Below are positions 36,476 through 47,819 of a stretch of DNA of 64,000 nt, in pieces. The notes under the pieces are model-generated. The model made no database searches and was not told the origin of the DNA. It worked only from the letters and a program-made list of their open reading frames with translations. Position 1 is the first letter of the stretch; the number at the start of each line of letters is the position of its first letter. The DNA is from Moringa oleifera. Lineage: Eukaryota > Streptophyta > Magnoliopsida > Brassicales > Moringaceae. The translations under genes and the position numbers were made by a program. The stretch lies in NCBI GenBank assembly GCA_021397835.1, contig JAJFZO010000256.1, forward strand, positions 3,704,501-3,768,500, in the 5' to 3' direction.

Positions 36476-37195
36476 AAAAAATAAATGATGGATATTTAAC
36501 TGCAAGGATGAGAACATGAAAAATTGATTGCAGTCTTTCCCCTGGAAGTAGTAGTGGTGAGAAAAATAAATGCTGGGGGCAGGAGGTTGGTGTTGGGTGA
36601 GATGCTGTGTCCCAGTCTGCTGGTTGATTCCCATTCAAGGCCCCAGCAGGTGCCTGCCTGCCTGGAGACTCACCTTGGTGCCATTGCATTCAAAGCCATT
36701 ATTTTTTTTATTTTATATGGTCACAAAACATGACATCTAAGTGGGTGTTGGTTGTTGGGTATATAAGCTATCAATTTTGACTTTGTACAGTTCTGATTTT
36801 CTTTGTCTTGCCTCTTCAAACAAACATGTGTCTCTGAGCTGTAGGGCATTGCCTCTGTTGCATTATTTGATCCTCTCCTGTTAGTTGTCATCAGTGAATT
36901 CTCTCTTATCATAAATTTTGTAGTTTTTTTGGGAAAATAGGGTTCTTTTTTTATTTGAGTAAGTTTAGATTTTTAAATTGATCAACTTGTCACAATGAGT
37001 ATCTTATATAAATTTGAAAATTATTTGAACTCAAGACGGTGAAAATCACATTTCAAAGATAATATGTCTCTATTTTTAAAATATTAAAGATGGATCAAAT
37101 CTCGATTATAAATTCAATAATATATAAAATTAAGATATATTCTAAATTTTATTTTTTTTAATGTGAATAGGACTTTTTTAAAAAAATAGCACTTT
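36476..37195. other. Less AT-rich patch with inverted repeats, gene content unknown
   Basis: Between about 36520 and 36900 the composition is much less AT-rich than the flanks. Nested inverted repeats, GGTGAG (36596-36601) with CTCACC (36669-36674) and CTGCTGG (36617-36623) with CCAGCAG (36643-36649), could form a hairpin of about 79 bases. I recognise no protein and no known plant microRNA here. Confidence 0.35.
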
Positions 37196-37251
37196 TTTGG
37201 AGAAAATAAATATGATTAAAGAAATAAACTCAACTTACCTTGAATTTTCTG

Positions 37252-37445
37252 CTAGATAATATAAATCATTAATTTTTTTTGTATTACTACACTAAAAAGT
37301 GATTTATAGGTGAATGAGATTTTTTCAAAAAAAATATTTAAAAAAAAAAATTCAACTGATCTTAATTTTTTTACTAGATAATATAAATCATTAAATTTCT
37401 TATGTCGCTATACTAAAAAGTGATGTACATACGAATAAAACTTGA
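37252..37445. repeat. Tandem duplication, period 122 bp
   Basis: The phrase CTAGATAATATAAATCATTA followed by TATTACTACACTAAAAAGTGAT-like sequence occurs at 37252 and again at 37374. The preceding CAACTTACCTTGAATTTTCTG-type segment is also repeated. The copies are diverged at several positions. Confidence 0.75.
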
Positions 37446-37559
37446 CGTAAAAATTTATGATATGTACTAACGTTAAGACGGATAATATCTTACAGTTTTT
37501 ATCATTGATTTTGAGCGTCACCAAAAAACTTAAATTATATTTTTTTCCCTTTTTTACCC

Positions 37560-39120
37560 CCTTTCTTACTATTTTCCTAGCAGCCAAACAAGTATACTGA
37601 AATTACTATGATCATACCTATAATCATATGGGTGCTAATTTTGGCAGCACATAAATATTAAATTTCATAATAATATCAAAGATATCAATAATAAATGTCA
37701 TTAGATCTTTACTAACTAAATTATATTACTTCTGAATGGTTTTCCCATGTGCAAGACTTCATAGGTGGCATCAAACAAAAGCTACATTGTCTCCTTAATT
37801 CAAGACAATGAATCTTCTTAACCCAATTCACACTCTCCAAGCTAATAATTATAGATAATGGAATTATCAAGATATTAAATGTTATTAAATCAATAATTTT
37901 TTTATGCCTCATGCATATTTAATATAATATTTTTAAAAACTCATTCTTATGATTTATTTTTTAAAAATTAATATCATCATAGTCTGAATTCTTTATTTAT
38001 GTTAAAATATTTTTGTACAATTATAATACTAAAAATTTTCAAGGCATGTATTCAATGTGAATTTTGAAAAATAATTTTTACTTAACTTTATGAGTTATAC
38101 CTAACATTTCAACCTGGTTAGTTGATAAATTAAGGCTGATAATTAGTCTGAACTTTTTGCAATGCACATGAAATTATTTTAAATTAAAATTTTTTTAAGG
38201 TATGTATTATAAAAATGATATATTTTTCAATTAATTATGCTATCAAAAATTAAATTAAATTAAATTATTAATCTATTGGTTTAGTATTTTTATTATTGAA
38301 TTACTAATATGTCATAAAATATATTCCTTGTACATGAGGAAAATCAGATTATTATTTTTTTCATCTCAATGACTTTTCTTATTTAACATCTATTTTCTTT
38401 TATTTTTACCTTTTTTTTGAATTTTTTCCTTGCTTACTATTTTCTCAGCAGCCAAACAACTAAAATGTGGTATAATTTCCTTCCTTAACATTAGATTCCC
38501 AATAATATCGAAAATATAGATCATAAATATCAATAGGTCTGTAATAACTAAAATATGACATATATATAACTCTGGATGGTGTCCCCATGTGCAAGTCTGG
38601 CATAAATAAAAAAATGAAGAGATGGCGATTGATTTTTTTTAAAAGAAAATAAAAATTTATTTTTATAATTCATTATATTTTAAATAAATAAATAAATAAA
38701 TAAAATTATAATTATTAATTTTATTAAATTAATATATATTAATATTTTTAAAATAAATTAACATAATTTAAAATTAATAAAAAATTAAATCAAAATTATG
38801 TTGTCTCCTTAATTCAGGGCAGTGGATTTTCTTAACCTATATCTTAAGAATTAATAATCCTATGGAACTGAAAACATTAAGATATAAAATTTTATTTAAT
38901 CAAGAAATTCTTTGATCTCGATTTGTGAAGTTCAAATTTTCTTCCATCCCATGAACAACTAATACAAAATTTTAAAAGAATCAATCTTATGATATTTTTA
39001 TTTAATATTATCATAGTTTAATTTTTTAATTGTATTTTCTACAATTATTTAATAAAATTAAATCATGAATCAGATGGATCATAATAACCCTAAAAAATTT
39101 AATATATCTATTCAATGTGA
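37560..39120. repeat. Diverged duplicated segments of about 500 bp (37.56-38.09 kb and 38.42-39.12 kb)
   Basis: Segment 1 (37560-38090) and segment 2 (38420-39120) share, in the same order, CTATTTTC.TAGCAGCCAAACAA, AATAATATC.AA, CCCATGTGCAAG, TTGTCTCCTTAATTCA, TTCTTAACC, CTTATGAT and ATTCAATGTGAA. Segment 2 contains an extra AT-rich stretch at about 38610-38795 that is absent from segment 1. No coding capacity is visible in either. Confidence 0.75.
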
Positions 39121-39129
39121 AATTTTGAA

Positions 39130-40175
39130 AAATAAGCAAAGAGGCAGCAGTAGATACACACAATGCGTAATGGTTGATTGATAAAATAGGAATGATATCA
39201 TTGAAAAATAAAATAAAACCCGCATCATAGGAATCTACTAATGACGTCATAATTATGAAGTCTCGAAAATCAACTGAGGGCTAATTACGTGATTGAACCG
39301 CCAGGCAATATACAGGCATGACTTTTAGTACTTCAGAGACCAATTCCTAGACATCAGTGGACTCTGGCCTGGACGCAGCTGACCTTGAGAAGACACCAAT
39401 AAACCCCATCAGCCTCGTACCCCAAGAAGATAATGGAAACTGATTGATTGAAGCAAGAGAAAATGTACCCTTTTGTGGGTTTTCTCAACAGGGAATTTCG
39501 ATATTATGGTAAAAACCTGCAGCCTAACAAGGTATAGTTTAAAGATTTTATTTGATCCATAAAATTCACAGAAGCCTGCTCCTAACCATGTAAAAAGCTG
39601 CAGAAAGTGCTTCTTGAGTCACGAATTTTCACCTAGATTACAGTTCACAAACATCTCTGGAGCATAATTTCTCCATACAGATGTTAAGGTCTGGTCTTCT
39701 GCATGTTCATCTCAACCTTCCTCTGGCACCCAGATCCTCTTTATTTCCAATCTCTATTAATGTAAAGCCAAGAAATTTTTTATCTTTTTCCACTCTCTTT
39801 TGCTCTGAAATCTTACCCAAAATGCACCAAGTTTGAAGATTTTGTTTTCTAGGGAATCTCATTCATCTTTATCCACATGCCATTTTGACATTACAACACA
39901 CAGGGATGAAAGAACAAGCCCAATACCACTTGCGGAAAAACCATCATCCATCTTTTCTTCACAAGAAACTTCATATGAAAACCAGGGCATCGTGATCAGC
40001 TGATCTTTGTATATATACATTAATATAGCAGATACATATGAACCATACATAAGTTCATAACACAAAGCATCTTGGATAACTTGGGGCAGTCCTATAAACT
40101 TCAACGACAACATGAGAAAGTGCACACAAGAAGAGAGAGAAGAGCAGGGAAACAAACTAAAAGAACTACGATGAG
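39130..40175. other. 3' flank of the RING gene
   Basis: Probably includes the 3' UTR of the RING-H2 gene on the minus strand (next to 40175). A 98-codon minus-strand ORF at 39859-40155 lies in this flank and resembles no family I know. The outer part is AT-rich. Confidence 0.4.
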
Positions 40176-43100
40176 TTAAAAAGGAGAGGACCTTATGTTC
40201 TGTTTATGGCTTTCACTGCAAAGGAGTATGCCTCTTCGGCAATAGGGGCAGTCCCCACAAGTTCTAACCCAAGGATACAAGCACCAAGAGTGGAATCTAT
40301 GCCCGCATGTCAGGTGTATAAGCGCATCGCCTTCCACAAAAGTCTCCAAACATATGCTGCAATCACATGGTGCTCCCAAAACTTTTTGTCTAACACCATT
40401 TTCTGTGCAGCTGAAGACATCCACATGCAAATTTTCTAGATCCTCATGAGTAAGACCAGGTGGCTTCTTGTTCTCTTCTTCGAAGAATTCCAACCTTTCT
40501 GTTTCAGAGGTCAAGTCAATGAAGGGAGCAGACAACTCCATAGAACTATCAGTTCCCTGGTTCTCTGCATCAACATGCGTCGAGTCATCACCAAGCATGA
40601 ACTCCCTGTGGTGAATTCTTGATGAAGCCCTGTTGCTTTGCCTAAATAAATCCAAACAGAATATGTATCACTATCATGATATTAGCCTAAAGACTAACAT
40701 TAACAGAGAAATTTTTCCGACCACATTGTAAGATCAGTAAAAATGGAAATGACACAACCTGCACTTGTTATGTTCTGAAAGTACACCATAGAAAATCATC
40801 AACAGAAATTTGCCAGTGAAAATATTCTGGACAATTATAACAAAATTACTTTTTTATGACAAAATACAAAAAGATGCCACACAAAGCAATTCGTTAGTAA
40901 ATATCAACAGAATTTCACATATTCAACAGAAAGTACCAAATTCTTAAATCTCAAAATGTAACAGTAATAAATCTCAAAGTTTCTTGTTACAACACATTGC
41001 AGTGCCCTCACTCAGCCACCTAAGTTAATGCACTAAACATTCCAAGAACTGGGATTTAAAAGTGCAAAGTCAATCTCTCTAGCAATAGGCTCTAGATTCC
41101 CAGCTTGTCAAATGAAATCGCAGTGCATTAAATAGCAACTATGACAAAACATCAAGTATGGTAAAGAAAAGGCAATTCACTACAATAGAAGAAAGGAAGC
41201 AAGACCAATCAAACAAAACAAAAGTACTCTTCATAATTTCTTCAGACTATGGGCTCTTCTACCATCAGACATCCTAGATTATAAATTTCACAAAATATAA
41301 ATGATAATATTTGCCAAGCATTACTAGATATGTTTACTTTTCTTTTTCTTTGATAAGATAGATGTGTTTAATTATCCAATAAATTATTGAAAGCGGTTAT
41401 AGGGACATTTAGATGGTTTACAAATAAAAGTCCCTCATAAAGGAAATATTCACCATCATCTAGGTGATGGTCTCCAGCTGCTACATCAGCTATACAGTGA
41501 AAAATTTGAACATACACGTCAAAAGGAAGTGATTGATGAAATTCATGGCACATCATGTATGGTTAATGTCAAGCTTTAAATGCTGCCGAAAGCACCAACC
41601 TGTATCCATCAACAGACACCCCTCTCAGTCTCTCACGAAGCCTCGCCCTTGCAAGCAGCACAGCTCCTGGAAGCCTTTCACTTGGACGCAGCGGCCTGCT
41701 CATGCTGCTTGAAGTTTCTGTATTCATGACGTTACTTGATACAAACTGAGTAGAGCCCTGATCAAGCCAGAGTGGTGCACGATCCTAGACAACCACAAGC
41801 AAATAAAAAAAGTGGGCAAAGTATCTAGTAAATCACAATCCAAATCATAAGCATCTCTCCTTTTCCCTTTTATCTTCCCCCTTTTTGCAGGAAACACTAA
41901 GGGCCTTAGGTCTAATCAAAATGTGTACAGACATCAATTATGAAGTAGTTGTAACTAAAAGTAAACACGAAAGACATTTTCTTGTCCCTTCACTTCTATG
42001 TACCATTTGCGCATGGGGAGGGTGGTTTGTTTCAGGGGGAAGGATTCAAGAGCAAGTCAGGAGGAATAAAATTGATATTCTTTGAATGTGAGGATAACGA
42101 AATGAAAACTGTATACTCAATCTGTAAATTTTAACAGAAAAAGAACACAAATTACCTTTAATACTATCTACAACCGCATGCCAGAACGAGCCACTTGTAA
42201 CAAATGTATTGGAACTATTCTTCTCTTGTGCTACAATAATGTTTTGCTTAAAATTGATGTAGCACACATCTACATTAATTTCTTGTTTGATTAGTTTACT
42301 ACTTCTAATTTCCTATTCTAAGTTTATTTGATTAGTTGTCTATTTCTAATTTACATTAACTTAGTTTCTTATTCCTAGTCCATTTCCTATTCTTAGTTTA
42401 TTTGTTTTGCTTTCCTATTCTTCTAGGTTTTCTTATCCCTAGTTTATTTTCTTTATTGTTGTCATTACAAATACTATTTAAAAGCTTATTATAATGATCA
42501 GAGACACTTCAATACAATTTATCAAAATTATTCTCTAAGTCTAGATTTTCTTCTTGAGCATTATTATGCTTCTTTCTCGAAGCAAACCTTCTGCTGCACC
42601 AAAAAATGCATAACATTTTGCACTATCATGCACATTTATAGATTGCTGAAATGTTTTCCATTGATGTATTCAATCAGGGGCCTAGATTTATCATCCTTCT
42701 TTGACAGTCATTTTGCTCACAATACAAAATTTGAAGTTAAACTACTGTTAATTTCAAATGTAAGTTATAATTTAGACAAAGAGATTGGAAAGGATGAGAA
42801 AGTATCCTTAGACCAACAGCTCCTGTGGTGCTGCCTGGTATGGCATAACCACCGTAGCATGTTGTACCAGTCTGCCAGGTCATAAAGAGGGGGTGGTGGT
42901 GTGCCACCTCCTGGTCCATGGCATATTGGGTCGTCCAGCTCACTTCTTTATTCTGAATTTTAAAATAAATTTTTAACTGATAAAATTTGATAAAAGAAAG
43001 TTAAAATAATAATATGACTTAAAAGAAAACAGATAACACACTGAGAAGAATAGAAAATGTCCATTATGTACGAATCTCAATGCACATACAACTCTTGAAT

Positions 43101-44379
43101 TATAATGTGCATTATCATTTGAAATAAAAAAAAAAAAAGTTCTGAAGTTACGTTTAGAAAATAAAACTACCTTGACAGCCAATAAAGATAAATGATTTAG
43201 ACTAGAGAAAAAAAATGGTAAAATAAAATTAAACATTTACAATGACATTTCAAGATATTCTATTTAAATTTAATTCACAAGCCCTCAACAAAAAATTCCA
43301 AAATCTTATAATTAACTTGTTTATAAAGCTTTGACCAAAATACTTCCCCAAAAATAATTTCTTTTAGAGCTGCTAAGGAGATATTTTCTCTAAATTTAAG
43401 AGCACATAGCACCCGCATGCAAGAAGATATCAAAAACTGTGCTGGGTTGCCTTGAGCAGTGGGTGACCTGGCCTGTATTAAATCTCATATAAGATGGGAT
43501 TGCAATATTTAATCATACAGTTCATACAAAACCATAAGTATTAACAGTTGGCACTTAAACAACCTGTTTGCAAAAAGAAAAAAACAAACAGCACACAGGC
43601 ACAGATGTCTCACATTTTGTGCATACAGTATCGCTTATCTGCCTTATTACATCAACAATATTATTCCAACGAGATAAAAGAAGAATATGGGGTATGGACA
43701 TAATTATTCAATTCTTTCCGCAATTCCTTTCTATCATATTCTCCCTTTACAATCAATACTCCTAAGATTTGCACGTCAAATAATAATAATAATAAATTAA
43801 TATGAATGAAAAGTTTACTTGTTGAGAGAAGAGAATAAAAATAAATTATTAAATTCTGTCTCTTCTATTTAATTATTAAATACCTTTTCAGTAACAGCTA
43901 TCAACACTCCGCATTATTCTCAGTTAGGCCAAAAAAAAAAAGGGTTTATACTCGAACAGTTAGCGAAAAAAAGAGATGATAATTTTGCTCTATTTTAGAG
44001 CAACAAAGCGCCAAAATTAAGATCGTTTCTCTAATTTGTGAGAAATAGAAAGAACAAATCCGCAGATAAAATTACTCTTCACTTGCGTTGATATCTTCTA
44101 AGGAAGCAAACAGAAAATAAATGAAAACGTAAAAAGAAAAAAGTGGGAGAAAATTAAGCTTACAGATGGCGAGTCACGATGACAAAGACGCCTCGCGTGA
44201 GCTGACCGCCGGGAAGAATCAACACCGTCCAAATCACGGCGATTATGATGTAAATGATGATGGCGACGATGGTGATCTTGGTGAAGACTCCGACCAAGAG
44301 AAGAATCGGACTCCAAATCCGGGTCGGTCCGGCTGACACGTGACCTCCGGCTGTAGAACAACTCCGAAGCGCTCGTCAT
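40176..44379 (-). CDS. RING-H2 E3 ubiquitin ligase, 288 aa
   Basis: Likely E3 ubiquitin ligase; substrates are unknown. Exons: 44379-44164, 41784-41600 and 40641-40176 (216, 185, 466 nt; phases 0 and 2) with GT/AG borders. Exon 1 encodes MTSASELFYSRRSRVSRTDP and a His/Arg-rich tract DHHRRHHHLHHNRR. Exon 2 encodes LRPSERLPGAVLLARARLRE. The C-terminal RING is C228-x2-C231-x14-C246-x-H248-x2-H251-x2-C254-x10-C265-x2-C268, the C3H2C3 (RING-H2) pattern, with the conserved PWV before the last pair. No transmembrane segment or PA domain is evident, so it is probably cytosolic or nuclear. The N-terminus reminds me of Arabidopsis RHY1A-type proteins, but that is uncertain. Intron 1 is 2.4 kb and contains repeat debris. 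Confidence 0.9.
42240..42605. repeat. Pyrimidine-rich repeat block, possible LTR remnant, in RING intron 1
   Basis: Between about 42280 and 42455 the motif TTTCCTATTCCTAGTTTATT recurs about six times with variation. It is followed by AATACTATTTAAAAGC, CAATACAATTTATC and a TTCTTCTTGAGC segment. This layout resembles the promoter and R/U5 part of plant Copia-type LTRs. I could not identify convincing TG...CA ends, a target-site duplication, a primer-binding site or an internal coding region. Confidence 0.35.
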
Positions 44380-44760
44380 GCACCAAAAAAAACGGCAGAT
44401 TTCCGGATTCCCAAACAAAGAGAAGGAGTAGAGGGTGTCTGCTTGTAGCAGTGCAAAGTACCAAAACAAGAGAATAAAAATAAAGCCGCTCAAGATTTTA
44501 TATTTAATAAAGTCCCATTGAGATCAGCGAAGTATTTATAAGGCTGACGTTCCTCACGTGACCAACTGCTTTTAGACTTCCCCACGTTTGACCGTCATAT
44601 GTTTCAAACGACACCGTTCCGCTTCTTAACAGATTCGCGGAAACTGTGATGCAATTGCTTGCGAACTTCACGTGTACGGACAACGAACAGAGACTTTTTT
44701 TTTTTTGTTGACTTTGAAGAATCAACATGCTTAAAATTAAGATAATTTAATATAAGCTTT
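44380..44760 (-). promoter_or_regulatory. RING gene promoter with TATA box and two G-boxes
   Basis: On the minus strand a canonical TATAAATA lies at 44540-44533, about 155 bases upstream of the start codon. Palindromic CACGTG G-boxes lie at 44555-44560, directly next to the TATA box, and at 44669-44674. A third CACGTG occurs inside exon 1 at about 44337-44342. G-boxes bind bZIP and bHLH factors and occur in ABA- and light-responsive promoters. Actual regulation is not shown by the sequence. Confidence 0.6.
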
Positions 44761-44902
44761 CTTGCTATATAAATAATATTTCTGGCTCATTAACATACAT
44801 ATAGGGCAAACTGTCCTTCTACTAGTCTGCCCTTCTAGTCTATCTCATAGCAACGTACAAGACTTATTGAACCCGATCAGACACTAGTCTTCACGTCTAA
44901 GT

Positions 44903-45451
44903 TTAGAAGTAGGTGTCTGCAGGGACATCAGGGTCTGGTTTATCGACACCGTCGACGTTCCTCAGCCAGGAAGTCCTGGAAAACGAAGCAGCGCCTTCAG
45001 GGACATCATCCAGGACGCGCTCATGACCCACCGGGACGTATATCCCTGTTCGAGGATCAGGAACCCACATCAGATCCTTATGCTCCCCCTGTTTGGTATT
45101 GCTGATCGCCTTACTACGTTTTTCCAACAGGTTCCCTCTCGCTAGTTTGCTGAACGACCGTTTCATTTCAGAAGCTGTAACACTGTAAAACATATGTACC
45201 ATAAATTAATCTTTTGAGTTGAATATCTCAAATTATAAAATTACAAATAGTACTAAATAGCATTGTCAAAATATGCTTAAGATAATATCATTAATACACA
45301 ATAAAATTAAAAAAAAACATAAATTAAAAAATTGAGTATTTTAATTGTAAGAATTATCAAACAAAACTGTTAACACGTAACATAATAAAAATGAAAAGGT
45401 TAATTACCTAATCATTAATATCTCTGTTTTCGTTATGCAAGCTCTTGCCAT
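44903..45451 (-). CDS. Small LEA-like protein with WVPDPRTG motif, 107 aa
   Basis: Short protein resembling the plant LEA_3-type group, members of which accumulate in dehydration or senescence and are often sent to mitochondria. Exon 1 is 45451-45408 (MARACITKTEILMI plus two bases) and exon 2 is 45182-44903, joined in phase 2 (TTAG/GTAATT to TTTTACAG/TG). The family hallmark DLMWVPDPRTGIYVP is at about residues 51-65. The C-terminal half, ending in DKPDPDVPADTYF, is acidic and Pro/Asp-rich and is not typical of the best known members. Exon 1 was inferred from a start codon, phase and splice match; a start inside exon 2 at 45202 is possible but would begin inside the intron acceptor. An ACACGTC-type ABRE-like motif (minus strand) lies near 45506-45512. 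Confidence 0.72.
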
Positions 45452-46899
45452 TGATACCGGTAGCAACACGAACCAAGATTAATATATAGTGTTGGACAAA
45501 GTTCTCGACGTGTGCTTAGCGTGTGCTTGGTGTCAAGATTGCGAGCTCCACCATGTTCACGGGGCATATAAACATCGATTTCAGAATCAATTCTAAGGTA
45601 AGCTTTAACGCAAAGTACATACGGATTAAGGCAAAAGTTGGTACCTCAAGCATTTTTTCCTATTTCGGAGACATATGATTGCTATACCTATCTATGGTCT
45701 TAAATTAAAATGAGTTCACACATCAAGAGAAGATGCCATTGCCATCTTCCATATTGGCTTAAAGGATCGGTGTCGATGTTGATGCTTTGTTTAGGTGCCC
45801 CTCGTTGAATTATGGGAATATTTGAGATTTTGGTGAAAGATTAGGAATAATTAGATATGTCTTGCTAAAAAAATTGTAAAGAAGATTATAGATGTGATTG
45901 ATTCGCTGCCTTCGTTTGTATAGAGGAAGGAAATGTGTGGCACGAGAACATTAAGAATGTTTGTAACTGATCATCTATAGTTTAATATATTAATATAAAA
46001 AAATAAAAGAATTTTAATTTTTAATGAAATAGTTTAATTTTATTGGACATTCTTGTAATTTCAAGTTAATTCTTAAGTTATATAAGGTAAAAATATAATT
46101 TATGAAATTTATAAAATTGCATAAATATCACAACGATCTCTATTAAGTATTTCTTGTTTGATTATAAAGATTTGAGTATTATATAAATTAAACATCTTTT
46201 ATTTCATAATTGATTTTTTGATTGCATATCTTTACTTTTTTATAAATAAAATTATGATAAATTTAATTTTTTATTTAATATTTTATTAAATATTTGTTAA
46301 GAGGTACATATATGTGTCGGATGAACAAAAAATTATATATATATGCATGGACGATTTGATAATTTATAAAAACAATTGCTCTGTAATATCACAATTTTGT
46401 ACAAAAAGCTAATTGTAGGGGAGTCTCATAAAGGATAAAAGTTATATAAAATATTAATATTTATAAAATATTTTATTTTTAAATAAATATTAATTTTTTA
46501 AAATTAAATATATATTTTAAATTAAAATATTACAATATAAATTAATTTAATTATATTTTATTGCAATTCAATTTTTATATTGATTTAAATAAATATAAAA
46601 ATTAATAATATTCTTATTTTAAAAACTTTTTAAAATTGATCAAACTAAAATATTATATTTTATTTTGAGTTTATTTTTAAATAAATTTTTTATGAATTTA
46701 ATAGTCTAAAATTTTAAAATTTTTTAATATTTAATTTTTTTATAATGATAACTTAAATATATATATTTTTTATATCTGTAAACATTTAAAAATAAAAATT
46801 ATTGTGAATGTTCTTAAATTTTGAATTTTTTAATAAAATTTAAAGTAAATATATTAAAATTTTATTTATTTTTATTTTTATTTTTTTATTTAAGTTAAA
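45452..46899. other. Intergenic DNA upstream of the LEA-like gene
   Basis: The first 500 bases are moderately AT-rich and probably promoter of the LEA-like gene. From about 45960 the DNA is very AT-rich, with a degenerate copy of the dispersed element core around 46430-46880. No gene is recognised. Confidence 0.5.
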
Positions 46900-47440
46900 G
46901 ATAAATATTATTTAAAACTCTGAATTAGTGCTTTTTTTTCAATCAAACACTAATTTTCAAAATGTATTCAAACATGTTTTAATTTATTGATTTTGTCTAA
47001 ATTAAACATTAATTTAAAATGATTATAAAAAATTAATAAATTTTTTATTGTTAAAAATGGCTAACAACTTTTCAAATTTGATATTTTATATTTTATTTTG
47101 ATTTTATTTCTCAAATATAAAAATTTTTAATTAATTAATTATTTTTATGAATTTTTTAAATTCTTAATGGTATATTTTTTAAGAAAAATATTTTTAGTAC
47201 TTAAAATTTTTTGAATTTTTTTATAATGACATTTTAAATATTTTATTATATTTATAAAAAATTATAAGTTAAAACTTGTTATAAAATATTTTTAATTTAA
47301 ATATTTTTAATATTTAAAATTTTTAATGAGTTTAATTTTGATAAAATTAAATAGTAAGGTTTATTTGGATACTTTTTTAAAGTAAAAGTTTGATTGGAGA
47401 GAAAAAATAAAACTTAAAATTTTAGATGATATTTATTTTT
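46900..47440 (+). mobile_element. Candidate AT-rich MITE (copy E)
   Basis: The left end (about 46900-46965) has GATAAATATTATTTAAAAC and TTTTTTTCAATCAAACACTA. The right end (about 47375-47435) has AAAGTTTGATTGGAGAGAAA and CTTAAAATTTTAGATGATAT. The two are imperfect inverted repeats. The internal phrase order matches the other copies. It directly follows a more degenerate copy. Confidence 0.45.
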
Positions 47441-47819
47441 AAATAAATTTAAATAAATTAATATATCATATATTTTTAAAATAAAAAATATAAATTATAA
47501 TAATGAAACATTTAAAATGGAAATAATTATTTAAATTAATAATAGCAATAATGTTTTCCAGGCAAAGATGTGGAAGATTGAAGCAGCCAAGTCCTCGGGT
47601 CAAAGCAAAGAGAAGAAAGACTCCCGCCATTCACGCACTCCATGGAAGGCTCTGGGCATCAGGAACAAAATCCCCACATGAACTAACAGGAAAAGGCCAA
47701 AGAGGAGGGAAAGGGGAAAAAGACTAGGAAAGAAAGAAGAAACACTATCGATAACCACTGTTGGGTTGACGAAGATCTAAAAGACCGAAAAAAGAAGTCA
47801 AAGTAAAGGAAAATCACAG

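Noticed and set aside
39859..40155. 98-codon minus-strand ORF just after the RING gene
   Set aside because: It lies directly downstream of the RING stop codon on the same strand, most likely 3' UTR, with no recognisable domain.
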